DNA from: Prado023 sp963747335
Lineage (GTDB): Bacteria > Actinomycetota > Actinomycetes > S36-B12 > CAIYMF01
Direction: 5' to 3'
Length of the DNA: 64,000 nucleotides
Assembly (NCBI GenBank): GCA_963747335.1
Contig: CAVVEV010000003.1
Span: 372,001 to 436,000, forward strand
The notes beneath the pieces were generated by a model that searched no databases, was not told where the DNA came from, and saw only the letters and a program-made list of their open reading frames with translations. The translations under genes were made by a program, and so were the position numbers. This document shows, in pieces, positions 8,552 through 15,872 of this stretch; within the stretch, counting starts at the first letter, position 1; each line of letters opens with the position of its first letter.

Positions 8552-9352
8552 GTGACTGAGCAGTTCGCCGACCTTGGCCGGATCCTGGTGATCATCCCGA
8601 CGTACAACGAGAGGGAGAACGTCCAGCGCATCACGGCGCGCGTCCGCGCGGCCGTGCCCGAGGCCGACATCCTGGTCGCCGACGACAACTCACCCGACGG
8701 CACCGGACGGATCGCCGACGAGCTGGCGGCCGCAGACGATCACATCCACGTCCTGCACCGGCTGGGCAAGGAAGGGCTGGCCGCGGCCTACATGGCCGGG
8801 TTCGCCTGGGGGCTGGAGCGCGGCTACGACGTGCTCGTCGAGATGGATGCCGACGGCTCCCACCAGCCCGAGCAGCTGCCCACGATGCTCGACGCGTTGC
8901 GCGACGCCGACCTGGTCCTGGGCTCCCGCTGGATACCCGGGGGCGAGGTCGTGAACTGGCCCCGATCCCGGGAGGTGCTCTCCAAGGGCGGCAACCTCTA
9001 CACGCGCCTCGCACTCGACGTCCCACTCCAGGACGCGACAGGGGGGTACCGGGTCTTCCGCGCCAGCACGTTGCGCGCGCTCGAGCTGCACAACGTGGCC
9101 TCCCAGGGGTACTGCTTCCAGGTGGACATGGCACGTCGCACCGTCGCGTCGGGGATGCGCGTCGTCGAGGTTCCGATCACCTTCGTCGAGCGCGAGTACG
9201 GCACGTCGAAGATGAGCGGCAGCATCGTGCGCGAGGCCCTGTGGCGGGTGACCGTGTGGGGTGCGCAGGAACGGGTGGAGAAGGCCAAGGCACTGGCGCG
9301 TCGTCGCAGAGAGGCGCGGGCCTCCCGACGAGGGGCGACGGGGAGCCATTAG
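8552..9352 (+). CDS. ppm: Polyprenol-phosphate mannosyltransferase (GT2)
   Basis: 266 residues. GT2-type enzyme that transfers mannose from GDP-mannose to polyprenyl phosphate, making the donor for lipoglycan and protein mannosylation. The fold begins with I-I-P-T-Y-N-E-R-E-N; D-D-N-S-P-D-G-T (about 43-50) and the D-A-D-G-S-H metal site (about 98) are present, as is G-S-R-W (about 127). There is no membrane domain, as in actinobacterial Ppm1 catalytic domains. GTG 8552 lacks a Shine-Dalgarno but sits 6 nt after GACAAT (8540-8545), suggesting a leaderless transcript. The fxsA start codon directly follows its stop. Confidence 0.9.
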   Translation: MTEQFADLGRILVIIPTYNERENVQRITARVRAAVPEADILVADDNSPDGTGRIADELAAADDHIHVLHRLGKEGLAAAYMAGFAWGLERGYDVLVEMDADGSHQPEQLPTMLDALRDADLVLGSRWIPGGEVVNWPRSREVLSKGGNLYTRLALDVPLQDATGGYRVFRASTLRALELHNVASQGYCFQVDMARRTVASGMRVVEVPITFVEREYGTSKMSGSIVREALWRVTVWGAQERVEKAKALARRRREARASRRGATGSH

Positions 9353-9871
9353 ATGGCCCGCTTCCTCACCCTCGCGCTGCTGGCACTGCTGGCTGTGGCA
9401 GAGGTCGCTGCGGTCCTCGCGCTCGTCGACACGTTCGGTGGCCCGCTGGCCCTGCTCCTGCTGTTCCTCGATGTGGTGGCCGGCCTGGCCGTGATGCGCT
9501 GGGGTGCCCGAAGTCTGCCGCCCGCTCGTGGGTGGCGGATCGCCGCAGGGTCGTTCATCGCCCTGCCGGGTCTGGTGCTCGATCTCGTGGGCCTGGTCCT
9601 GCTCGTCCCGCCGGTTCAGCGGTGGGTGTCCGGGCACGTGCTGCGGGGCACCGAGGCGGCGATGCGCAAGCGTGGGGTCTCGGTGATCACCGTGACAGAT
9701 GCCACCGGGGCGCCACGAAAGACCGTCGTGCCCGGCGATGTGATCCCCGGCCAGGTGGTCGAGGGCGACGTCCCACCGGCGGCGGGCTCACACACAACGG
9801 ACCGGGCCGGCAGTGAGCCGGATCCCGGTCCGAGGGTGGTGCGCGGCGAGATCGCCGGCACGGACGAGTAG
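9353..9871 (+). CDS. fxsA: FxsA family membrane protein
   Basis: 172 residues. Four hydrophobic segments span residues 5-90, with the FxsA-typical pattern ending in D-L-V-G-L-V-L-L-V-P-P-V-Q-R-W (about 77-91). A soluble acidic C-terminal tail of about 70 residues follows. FxsA in E. coli eases phage exclusion when overproduced; its normal role is unknown. ATG directly abuts the ppm stop codon (no spacer), so the two are probably co-translated. Confidence 0.85.
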   Translation: MARFLTLALLALLAVAEVAAVLALVDTFGGPLALLLLFLDVVAGLAVMRWGARSLPPARGWRIAAGSFIALPGLVLDLVGLVLLVPPVQRWVSGHVLRGTEAAMRKRGVSVITVTDATGAPRKTVVPGDVIPGQVVEGDVPPAAGSHTTDRAGSEPDPGPRVVRGEIAGTDE

Positions 9872-9875
9872 TCGG

Positions 9876-10232
9876 TCAGGCGGAGCGGCGGATCTCCTCG
9901 CCGCGCATCTCGCGCAGGACGTCGAGTCGCTCCTCGAGGACCTCCTCGAGCTCGGCCAGGGTGCGCCGCTCGAGCAGCATGTCCCAGTGGGTGCGCACGT
10001 GCTTCTCGGGCTTGCGCTCGGGCTCGACGCCGTCGCGCAGGACCGCCGGTCCGCCACAGGTGGCGCACTCCCAGTCGAAGGGGATCTCGGCCTCGTCGGA
10101 GAAGGGCAGCGTCGTGGCGTGCCCTGCTGCGCAGTCGTAGGTGGTCATCTGGCGGGTCGCGAAGTCCACGCCCGCATCGCTCTCGTAGCTGGTGGTTCCC
10201 AGCCGCGTCCCGCGAACAGCGCCGTTGCCCAT
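9876..10232 (-). CDS. rbpA: RNA polymerase-binding protein RbpA
   Basis: 118 residues, colinear with RbpA, an actinobacterial transcription factor that binds RNA polymerase and the principal sigma factor and stabilises open complexes. Visible are the R-G-x-R-L-G start, the core domain with C-x(n)-H and C-A-T-C-G cysteines (zinc site in some members) and the C-terminal sigma-interacting stretch R-T-H-W-D-M-L-L-E-R-R-T. AAAGG lies upstream of ATG 10232. About 75 nt further upstream is a GGAAT-N19-GTT element, the SigR-type promoter known for rbpA in Streptomyces. Confidence 0.95.
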   Translation of the reverse strand: MGNGAVRGTRLGTTSYESDAGVDFATRQMTTYDCAAGHATTLPFSDEAEIPFDWECATCGGPAVLRDGVEPERKPEKHVRTHWDMLLERRTLAELEEVLEERLDVLREMRGEEIRRSA

Positions 10233-10310
10233 GATGTCGTGCCTTTCCGCGTGTGTGCCCGATGGGGCCTGTCACGCACCCGGCGGCCCACTGCGGCCGC
10301 ACAAGCGAGT

Positions 10311-10337
10311 AACAACGATTGACCCGTCCTACATTCC
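10311..10337 (-). promoter_or_regulatory. SigR-type promoter of rbpA
   Basis: On the minus strand GGAAT (10333-10337) is followed after 19 nt by GTT (10311-10313), matching the thiol-stress sigma factor SigR consensus GGAAT-N18/19-GTT. The rbpA start codon lies about 75 nt downstream. In Streptomyces coelicolor rbpA is a SigR target, so site, spacing and gene agree. A second GTT gives a 16-nt spacing, less like the consensus. The 245-bp gap around it (10233-10477) shows no other gene. Confidence 0.65.
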
Positions 10338-10477
10338 CCGGCATCGCCCACCTCAAACGCGCGGTGATGCGCGGATGGGGATCGTCACAGTGGGGGCCCG
10401 TGCCGTGGACACGATCCCCCGGGCTGAGGCCTCGGGTTCACCTCATGGTAGCGGTCCCACGGGGCGGTGCGGTCCGG

Positions 10478-11227
10478 CTAGGCCCAGGCGCCGCGACGGA
10501 TGAGCACGTCGCGCAGCGCGGTGGGATGGTCGGTGACCAGGCCATCGACGCCGAGATCGAGCAGTGCCTGCATCTCGAGGGGGTCGTCGATGGTCCACAC
10601 GTGGACCTGCACCCCCCGGCGATGTGCGCGATCGACGAAGCGGCGCGTCACGAGTGGGACGCCGCGGGCGCGATTCGGGACCTGCGCGGCACACGCGGGG
10701 GAGTGGTCGTGGACGCCGAGGGCCAACCGAGCCACCTCGGACGGGCCCATGGAGGTCGCCAGCCGCGGGCCGGCGAGCTCCCGGAGCCGGCCGAGCCGGG
10801 CGGTGGAGAACGCCGCCGCGCAGACCCGGTCCCACGCGTCGGCATCGGCGACGGCGCGCAGGAAGGGGCCGATCGCGTCGTCGGCCTTCACGTCGACGTT
10901 GAAGCGCAGCTCAGGCCAGCGCAGCAGGGCCTCGGTGAGGGTCATCGGGACGTGCCCATCCGCCATGCGGACCGCTCGGACCCGCGCCAGGGGTGTGGCG
11001 GACAGCGGACCCGTGGCATCGGTTGTCCGGTCCAGGGTCGCATCGTGGAACAGGATGGCGTGTCCGTCGATGGTGGCCCGGACATCGGTCTCGATCCAGC
11101 GGTAGCCGAGGTCATGGGCGTGCTGGAATGCGGTAGGGGAGTTCTCGGCGCATTCCCCCGCACCGCCCCGGTGAGCCAGTGCCAGCGGGTGGGCACCGAC
11201 CAGGAACGGGTGGAGGGCCCCGGTCAC
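10478..11227 (-). CDS. Glycerophosphodiester phosphodiesterase
   Basis: 249 residues with no signal peptide. A GDPD-family TIM-barrel enzyme that splits glycerophosphodiesters into glycerol-3-phosphate and an alcohol. Catalytic motifs are in place: H-R-G-G (about 19-22), E-x-D in I-E-T-D-V (about 44-48) and F-H-D-A-T-L-D-R-T (about 60-68); N-V-D-V-K lies further on. GTG 11227 starts 1 nt after the subtilase stop codon, so translation may be coupled to the protease gene. Confidence 0.9.
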   Translation of the reverse strand: MTGALHPFLVGAHPLALAHRGGAGECAENSPTAFQHAHDLGYRWIETDVRATIDGHAILFHDATLDRTTDATGPLSATPLARVRAVRMADGHVPMTLTEALLRWPELRFNVDVKADDAIGPFLRAVADADAWDRVCAAAFSTARLGRLRELAGPRLATSMGPSEVARLALGVHDHSPACAAQVPNRARGVPLVTRRFVDRAHRRGVQVHVWTIDDPLEMQALLDLGVDGLVTDHPTALRDVLIRRGAWA

Positions 11228-11228
11228 C

Positions 11229-12548
11229 TCAGCGACGGACCTTCAGGTAGTCCGTTCCGCTGGTGGTCCAGCGGCCGTTGGCCTGCTGGACGCGGGCCCG
11301 CCACTTGCCGTTGCGGGGCGGAAGCGCCTGCAACGTCGCCCGCCCATCGGCACCGGTGGCGACCACTGCCACGGTTCGGTACTTCTTGGACCCCGAGGGC
11401 CGGTACTCGAAGCGCACCGGGACGGAGACCGGGTTCGCCCGCCACGCACCGTCGGCGTAGCGCGCCTGGACCTGGACCGTGAACGTCGAGGCCCTCCCGC
11501 GGCGGCCGGGCTCACCCAGTGCGTTGAACCCGCGCAACCGGACCTTGGCGTTGGCAGCGAGCCCTGACGCGGTCGTCGTCACGGCGGCTGCCACAGCCCG
11601 GTCGGCCCGGACGATGCCCTGGCCGAGCTGGTCGTCGCGACCGTTGCCGCTGATGTCGTCGGCGGCGGTCATCTGCACCACAGCGGAGGCCTCGGCAGCG
11701 CTCAGCGCCGGGTTGGCTGCCAGGACGAGGGCCGCGGCCGCAGCGACGTGGGGGGCCGCGAACGAGGTGCCCGACTCCTCGTCGTAGCCGGTGCCGGGAA
11801 GTGCGCCCACGACAGCCTCCCCCGGGGCGGCGATGTCGATGTGCGGTCCGGTGTTCGAGAAGCCGGACGGGTTACCGGTCCGGTCCACCGAGGCCACGGC
11901 CAGGACGTTGGGCGACGCGGCCGGGTACTGCACCTGGTTGCCGGTGAGGTAGCTGTTGCCGGCGGCGGCCACGACGACCGCGCCCTTGGCGAAGGCGTAG
12001 GCACAGGCCTGGTCCAGGACGGGGTCCTGGTCCGGACCTCCCAGGGAGAGGTTGATGACCCGGGCCCCGGCATCGGCGGCGGCAATGATTGCGCGCGCAA
12101 CCGTGCTGCTGTCGCCGTACCCGGCGGGGTCGAGGGCGGAGACCGGGAGGATGGCCGCCTGCGGCGCGACACCGGCCATGCCCACCGCGTTGATCGAGCC
12201 GGCGATGATGCTCGCGACCCGGGTGCCGTGCCCGTTCTGTTCCGGTGCCGGTGTCACGTCCGGAAGCAGGTCGATCTCGCCGAGGACACGCCCGGCCAGG
12301 TCGGGGTGCGTGGCGTCGACGCCGGTGTCGATGACCGCCACGACCACGCCCGCGCCCTGGCTCAGGGCCCAGGCATCGGTGGCTCCGACCATCGGGAGGT
12401 TCCACTGCGAGGGGGACAGGGGCTCGGGGTTGACCGCCTCGAAGGCTCTCAGGCGGGTGGTGGGGGCGGCCACCACGCCGGGTTGGGCGTTGAGCTCGGC
12501 GGCCAGCGTCGCTGCCTCGTCGGCGGTGTCTGCGCGCAGCTTCGTCAC
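11229..12548 (-). CDS. S8 subtilisin-like serine protease, main part (frameshifted from its signal peptide)
   Basis: 439 residues from GTG 12548. The Ser/His/Asp triad is intact: D in V-I-D-T-G-V (about 73), H in N-G-H-G-T (about 107) and S in G-T-S-F-A-A-P-H (about 265), with oxyanion Asn in A-A-A-G-N-S. A C-terminal beta-rich region of about 120 residues follows and may be a surface or substrate-binding domain. The N-terminal 50 residues look like the second half of an I9 prodomain. Signal peptide and first half of the prodomain lie in the preceding frame (12545-12796). The GTGA overlap could pass for two coupled genes, but the protein content says one gene with a missing base around 12555-12570. 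Confidence 0.85.
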   Translation of the reverse strand: MTKLRADTADEAATLAAELNAQPGVVAAPTTRLRAFEAVNPEPLSPSQWNLPMVGATDAWALSQGAGVVVAVIDTGVDATHPDLAGRVLGEIDLLPDVTPAPEQNGHGTRVASIIAGSINAVGMAGVAPQAAILPVSALDPAGYGDSSTVARAIIAAADAGARVINLSLGGPDQDPVLDQACAYAFAKGAVVVAAAGNSYLTGNQVQYPAASPNVLAVASVDRTGNPSGFSNTGPHIDIAAPGEAVVGALPGTGYDEESGTSFAAPHVAAAAALVLAANPALSAAEASAVVQMTAADDISGNGRDDQLGQGIVRADRAVAAAVTTTASGLAANAKVRLRGFNALGEPGRRGRASTFTVQVQARYADGAWRANPVSVPVRFEYRPSGSKKYRTVAVVATGADGRATLQALPPRNGKWRARVQQANGRWTTSGTDYLKVRR

Positions 12549-12796
12549 GGTGGGCGTCCCCGACCCGTGGCGACGACGACGGAGACCTCGTTGCGGGTCG
12601 AGCGCAGGCTCTCGTCGGTGTCGGTCACGTCCGCGGCGGGTACCGGCAGGGTGAGGTCCTCCGGGAGTCCGGACGTCGCTGCATCGAGGACCGACGCAGG
12701 GTCCGGGGAAGCATCCTCAGCAGAAGCGGGGGAGATGCCACCCAGGAGCGACAGGGCCGCGACACCCGCGATGAGCGGGCGGCTGAACCGTGGCAC
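12545..12796 (-). CDS. Signal peptide and prodomain start of the subtilase, separate frame
   Basis: 83 residues from GTG 12796, with CCAGGAG upstream. The first 26 residues form a clear Sec signal peptide (basic start, hydrophobic core, A-S-A cleavage site). After an acidic linker, N-E-V-S-V-V-V-A-T resembles the first beta strand of an I9 protease prodomain. The frame then stops at TGA 12545-12547. The rest of the prodomain and the protease follow in the next frame, so this is the 5' end of the same gene broken by a one-base shift. Read through one restored base, the product would be about 520 residues, normal for a secreted subtilase. Confidence 0.7.
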   Translation of the reverse strand: MPRFSRPLIAGVAALSLLGGISPASAEDASPDPASVLDAATSGLPEDLTLPVPAADVTDTDESLRSTRNEVSVVVATGRGRPP

Positions 12797-13035
12797 GGCA
12801 GGCTCCTGGGGTGTGTGGACTCAGTGTTCTGCGTCGTTCTGCGACCAGTATGGGGGACGGGGGGCTCAGGGCGTCCTCTGCTGGTCGTTCGGTCAGGCTA
12901 AGGCGACCTAAACCCGTTGTCGTGGTGGCGGGCGAGCCTGGCAGCCCCCGGCAAGGTGGGGGCGGTGTCCGCGGCCCGCACGACGGCTGGCAGTCTTGAG
13001 CGGGCCACCGCGACAGGTGGGTCCGAGGAGGCGCC

Positions 13036-14082
13036 ATGCAGCAGGAGCCGGTGCAACGGGCCGAGGCCATCATCCACGGCCATAGGGTCGCCTACCGCGT
13101 TGCTGGCGATCCTGCGCTGCCAGTCCTGCTGCTGATCCACGGCATCACGAGCAGCAGCGCGACCTGGGACCCGGTGATCCCGGCCCTGGCCGAGCACGCC
13201 CACGTCATAGCCCCGGACCTCTACGGCCACGGGGCCTCCGACGTCCCGGGCGCGGACTACTCGTTGGGCGGTTTCGCCACCCAGGTGCGCGATCTGATGG
13301 ACTGCCTCGGGCACGATCGAGCGACGATCGTGGGGCACTCCCTCGGCGGTGGTGTCGCCATGCAGTTCGCCTACCAGTACTTCGAGCACTGCGAGCGCCT
13401 CGTCCTGGTCGACAGCGGGGGACTCGGCAGGGAGGTGAGCAGGGCCCTGCGGGCCGGCACCCTGCCCGGCGTGGAGCTGATCCTGCCGGTCATCGCGAAC
13501 CGCCACGTGCGCAACGCCGGCCTGGCCGCCTCCAGCATGCTGTCCCGGCTGCCCGTGCGCCCACGGCCCAGGCCCTCGACGGTTGAGGTGATCAGGGGCT
13601 ACTCAAGCCTGTCGGAGAGCCCGTCGCGGGCCGCGTTCGTGCACACGTTGCGCAGCGTCGTGGAGCCCGGCGGCCAGCGCGTCAGTGCCGTGGACCGGCT
13701 GTACCTCACCGAGGGCCGGCCGACGCTGATCGTGTGGGGTGCGCGCGACACCGTCATCCCGGTCGCCCACGCCCACCATGCCCACGAGGTGATCGCTGGC
13801 AGTCGGCTGGAGATCTTCGAGCAGTCCGAGCACTTCCCCCACATGGACGAGCCGGCACGGTTCGCGCGCGTCGTGCTCGACTTCCTGGCCAGCACCGAGC
13901 CCATGCGGCTCGACCGGGCCACGATGCGTGCGCGGATGGCCCAGCGCACGCGCGAGCACCACGAGGCCGGCGAGCGCGAGGCCGCCGAGCGGCTGGCCCG
14001 GGAGGCCGCCGAGCTGGAGATCGCAGCCAGCGAGTGGGCCGTCGATTCCGGGCCGGTGGACGACGCCGAGCCGACGCGCTGA
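13036..14082 (+). CDS. Alpha/beta hydrolase
   Basis: 348 residues. Alpha/beta-hydrolase fold with oxyanion motif H-G-I-T (about 35), nucleophile elbow G-H-S-L-G-G (about 99-104, Ser), acid Asp in G-A-R-D-T (about 235) and His in S-E-H-F-P-H (about 264). The C-terminal 50 residues are a charged, Glu/Arg/Ala-rich helix, probably a coiled coil, not usual for the family. Substrate cannot be deduced. ATG 13036 has GAGGAGG about 5 nt upstream. It is transcribed away from the subtilase; the 239-bp gap between them probably carries both promoters, but I see no clear boxes. Confidence 0.82.
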   Translation: MQQEPVQRAEAIIHGHRVAYRVAGDPALPVLLLIHGITSSSATWDPVIPALAEHAHVIAPDLYGHGASDVPGADYSLGGFATQVRDLMDCLGHDRATIVGHSLGGGVAMQFAYQYFEHCERLVLVDSGGLGREVSRALRAGTLPGVELILPVIANRHVRNAGLAASSMLSRLPVRPRPRPSTVEVIRGYSSLSESPSRAAFVHTLRSVVEPGGQRVSAVDRLYLTEGRPTLIVWGARDTVIPVAHAHHAHEVIAGSRLEIFEQSEHFPHMDEPARFARVVLDFLASTEPMRLDRATMRARMAQRTREHHEAGEREAAERLAREAAELEIAASEWAVDSGPVDDAEPTR

Positions 14083-14140
14083 AGCACGGGTCGGCCCACG
14101 GGGCTGAGCTGCGCTGAGCTCGCACCCGGGGCCAGATGTG

Positions 14141-14167
14141 TTGGCACTCTCATAGGGAGAGTGCTAA
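14141..14167 (+). promoter_or_regulatory. CIRCE element (HrcA operator) upstream of hsp20
   Basis: TTGGCACTC (14141-14149), nine bases, then GAGTGCTAA (14159-14167). This matches the CIRCE consensus TTAGCACTC-N9-GAGTGCTAA with a single mismatch. CIRCE binds the HrcA repressor and usually controls groE or dnaK operons. Here it lies 40 nt before the small heat-shock gene at 14207, so the Hsp20 is probably under HrcA control. Confidence 0.9.
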
Positions 14168-14206
14168 TTTGGAGGTGCCACTCATGGACATGAGGAGGTG
14201 GTTGAG

Positions 14207-14656
14207 GTGGCAACTCGTTTCGATCCGTTCCGGGACCTCGATCGGCTCGCAGAGCGGATGCTGACATCCGCAGCCGACATGGGCCAGGCCATGCGGGCCA
14301 TGCCCATCGACCTGTACCGCGACGGTGATCACTGGCTCCTGCTGTGCGACCTTCCGGGTATCGACCCGGGATCCATCGACGTGGACGTGGACGGCCGCGT
14401 CCTGACGATCCGCGCGCAGCGGGCACCTGGACCCGAGGGCGTCGAATGGCTGGCGGCAGAGCGGGTCTCCGGGACCTTCGCCCGGCAGCTCACGCTGGGC
14501 GACGGTGTCGACCTGGAGAACATCGCCGCGACGTACACCAACGGGGTCCTGACGCTCACGCTGCCGGTCGCCGAGGCGGCCAAGCCGCGCAAGATCGCCG
14601 TGGACTCCGGCGGCGGTGCGCCCGCTGTGTCGATCACCACGGGCGACAACGGCTGA
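14207..14656 (+). CDS. Hsp20/alpha-crystallin small heat-shock protein
   Basis: 149 residues. ATP-independent holdase chaperone. A short N-terminal arm (A-T-R-F-D-P-F-R-D-L-D-R-L) is followed by an alpha-crystallin domain from about residue 40, with D-L-P-G-I, G-R-V-L-T-I-R-A and the A-x-Y-x-N-G-V-L-T-L-T-L-P signature (about 106-118); a short tail follows. GTG 14207 is preferred over GTG 14198 because GAGGAGG at 14192-14198 is then correctly spaced and homology starts there. An upstream CIRCE site indicates HrcA regulation. Confidence 0.92.
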   Translation: MATRFDPFRDLDRLAERMLTSAADMGQAMRAMPIDLYRDGDHWLLLCDLPGIDPGSIDVDVDGRVLTIRAQRAPGPEGVEWLAAERVSGTFARQLTLGDGVDLENIAATYTNGVLTLTLPVAEAAKPRKIAVDSGGGAPAVSITTGDNG

Positions 14657-14789
14657 GGGTCGCGGGTGGGGCGGGTGCCCGGCGCGCCCGCCCCACCTGC
14701 AGGAACCGGTCGAGCAGGCCGGGCCGAACGCCTCTGTCCCGCCCCCGTCATCCCGGCTAGCGTCGGAGGTGGAGAGGGGGTGAGAGGTA

Positions 14790-15233
14790 ATGGCAAAGTT
14801 GACACGGAGCATCACGATTGATGCCCCAGTCGAGAAGGTCTTCGACTACGCGCTGGACATCACCAACTTGTGGAAGTTCAAGGATGTCGCCCTGACCGAT
14901 GTCGACATCAAGCCCGACGGGGTCGGCACCTCGGCACGCATGTACACGCACTTCCTGGCCTTCCATATGGAGGGCGGCGTGGAGTACACCGAGGTCGTCC
15001 CCGAACGGCGCATCGTCGCGCAGGTCCACTTCTTCATGGAGAAGCCGACGTGGACGTTCACGTTCGAAGCCGTCGACGGCGGTACCACGATGACCGCTGA
15101 GGGTGAATGGCACACCGGCGTGCCGGTCGTCGGCAGGCCGATGGAGTCGATGATGGTCAGGGAGCACGAGCCGTTCATCGACGAGCTGCTCGCCAACGTC
15201 AAGGCGCAGGTGGAAGCCAGAGTTGCCGCCTGA
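14790..15233 (+). CDS. SRPBCC (START-like) family protein
   Basis: 147 residues. The opening S-I-T-I-D-A-P-V-E-K-V-F-D-Y-A and the alternating strands fit the SRPBCC/polyketide-cyclase-like helix-grip fold, which binds hydrophobic ligands. No catalytic residues can be named, and the ligand is unknown. ATG 14790 has a purine-rich stretch GAGGTGGAGAGGGGGTGAGAGG upstream (14767-14787). The gene is single, followed by a structured hairpin (15250-15295) that may end its transcript. Confidence 0.78.
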   Translation: MAKLTRSITIDAPVEKVFDYALDITNLWKFKDVALTDVDIKPDGVGTSARMYTHFLAFHMEGGVEYTEVVPERRIVAQVHFFMEKPTWTFTFEAVDGGTTMTAEGEWHTGVPVVGRPMESMMVREHEPFIDELLANVKAQVEARVAA

Positions 15234-15249
15234 TCGGCGTCTGCTGATC

Positions 15250-15295
15250 AACCTGGCGGGTTGAAGTCGCGAGAGCGACAGCAGCCCGCCAGGTT
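15250..15295 (+). terminator. Long hairpin with inner GAGA tetraloop stem
   Basis: A perfect 11-bp outer stem (15250-15260 with 15285-15295) encloses a 5-bp inner stem GTCGC/GCGAC closed by a GAGA tetraloop (GNRA type). It lies 17 nt after the SRPBCC gene stop. No T-tract follows, so if it is a terminator it is of the GC-rich actinobacterial kind; a structured small RNA is the alternative. Confidence 0.5.
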
Positions 15296-15354
15296 ATGGC
15301 GTGCACGGAGCCCTGCGTGTGCTGAGCCCTGCGGGATCACCCGACAACTGACCG

Positions 15355-15395
15355 ATAATGCACATTATGTAATGCTGTAGTCCGACAGACTACAG
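15355..15395. other. AT-rich palindrome and hairpin in a convergent gap; motif shared with 16369-16384
   Basis: ATAATG-CA-CATTAT (15355-15368) is a palindrome with a two-base centre. It runs into ATGTAATGCTGTAGTC (15367-15382), and CTGTAGTC/GACTACAG (15375-15382 and 15388-15395) forms an 8-bp hairpin. Bases 15367-15382 match 16369-16384 at 14 of 16 positions; the latter lies at the promoter and start codon of the 165-residue hypothetical gene. The base composition differs sharply from the G+C-rich surroundings. It may be an operator or part of a small transcript; neither is proven. Confidence 0.4.
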
Positions 15396-15410
15396 CCCCC
15401 CGGTACGACA

Positions 15411-15442
15411 AGAAGGCCCCCACCGTGAGGTGAGGGCCTTCT
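15411..15442 (-). terminator. Hairpin terminator of the cold-shock gene
   Basis: A 14-bp stem (15411-15424 with 15429-15442) with one C/A mismatch and a 4-nt loop GTGA, 16 nt past the cold-shock gene stop on the minus strand. The following minus-strand bases are moderately T-rich (TCTTGTCGT). Typical intrinsic-terminator shape. Confidence 0.7.
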
Positions 15443-15458
15443 CAAGACTGAGAGGCGG

Positions 15459-15662
15459 TCAGACGACGCGCACGTTCTCCGCCTGCGGGCCCTTCTGGCC
15501 CTGCGTGATGTCGAACTCGACGCGCTGGTTCTCCTCGAGGGAGCGGTAGCCGTCGGCCACGATCGCCGAGAAGTGGACGAACACGTCCGGACCGCCGCCA
15601 TCCTGAGCGATGAAGCCGAAGCCCTTCTCGCCGTTGAACCACTTGACTGTGCCTTGTGCCAT
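15459..15662 (-). CDS. cspA: Cold-shock protein (CspA family)
   Basis: 67 residues, a single cold-shock domain. RNP1 K-G-F-G-F-I (about 13-18) and RNP2 V-F-V-H-F (about 27-31) are present, so it binds single-stranded RNA/DNA. ATG 15662 is the true start: M-A-Q-G-T-V-K-W-F-N is the family opening and AAGGAAA lies just upstream (15670-15676). The longer open frame upstream is the untranslated leader. A hairpin terminator follows. Confidence 0.96.
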   Translation of the reverse strand: MAQGTVKWFNGEKGFGFIAQDGGGPDVFVHFSAIVADGYRSLEENQRVEFDITQGQKGPQAENVRVV

Positions 15663-15821
15663 TTTGGTGTTTCCTTTGTGTGTGCTGTGTCTGCAGGGCC
15701 AACGCAAGTGCCGATCCCTGGGCTGCCCCGTTGGCTGGCCAGAAATCAAAACGCCCGTCGGAAACAATCCGCGGGCGTCCCAACGTGTGGCGAAACCTGC
15801 TGTTGCAGCAAGAGAAGGGTA
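15663..15821 (-). promoter_or_regulatory. Possible long 5' leader and -10 box of cspA
   Basis: On the minus strand TACCCT (15816-15821) is a plausible -10 box, giving a leader of roughly 145 nt before the cold-shock start codon. Long structured leaders are common for cspA-type genes and act as thermosensors. I see no good -35 box at 17-18 nt, so this is tentative. The 210-bp gap to the next gene contains no other coding frame. Confidence 0.3.
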
Positions 15822-15872
15822 GCACGGATCCATCCACGAGTTCTGAATCCAGTGGACGTGTCCTCCGTCTGG

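Noticed and set aside
10340..10477. Possible small gene or terminator between rbpA and the glycerophosphodiesterase
   Set aside because: No good start, ribosome site or clean stem found; only the SigR-type promoter is supportable.
15296..15410. 6C-type small RNA in the gap after the SRPBCC gene
   Set aside because: C runs occur (15396-15401 and 15417-15421) but not in the loops of two adjacent hairpins, as that RNA family needs.
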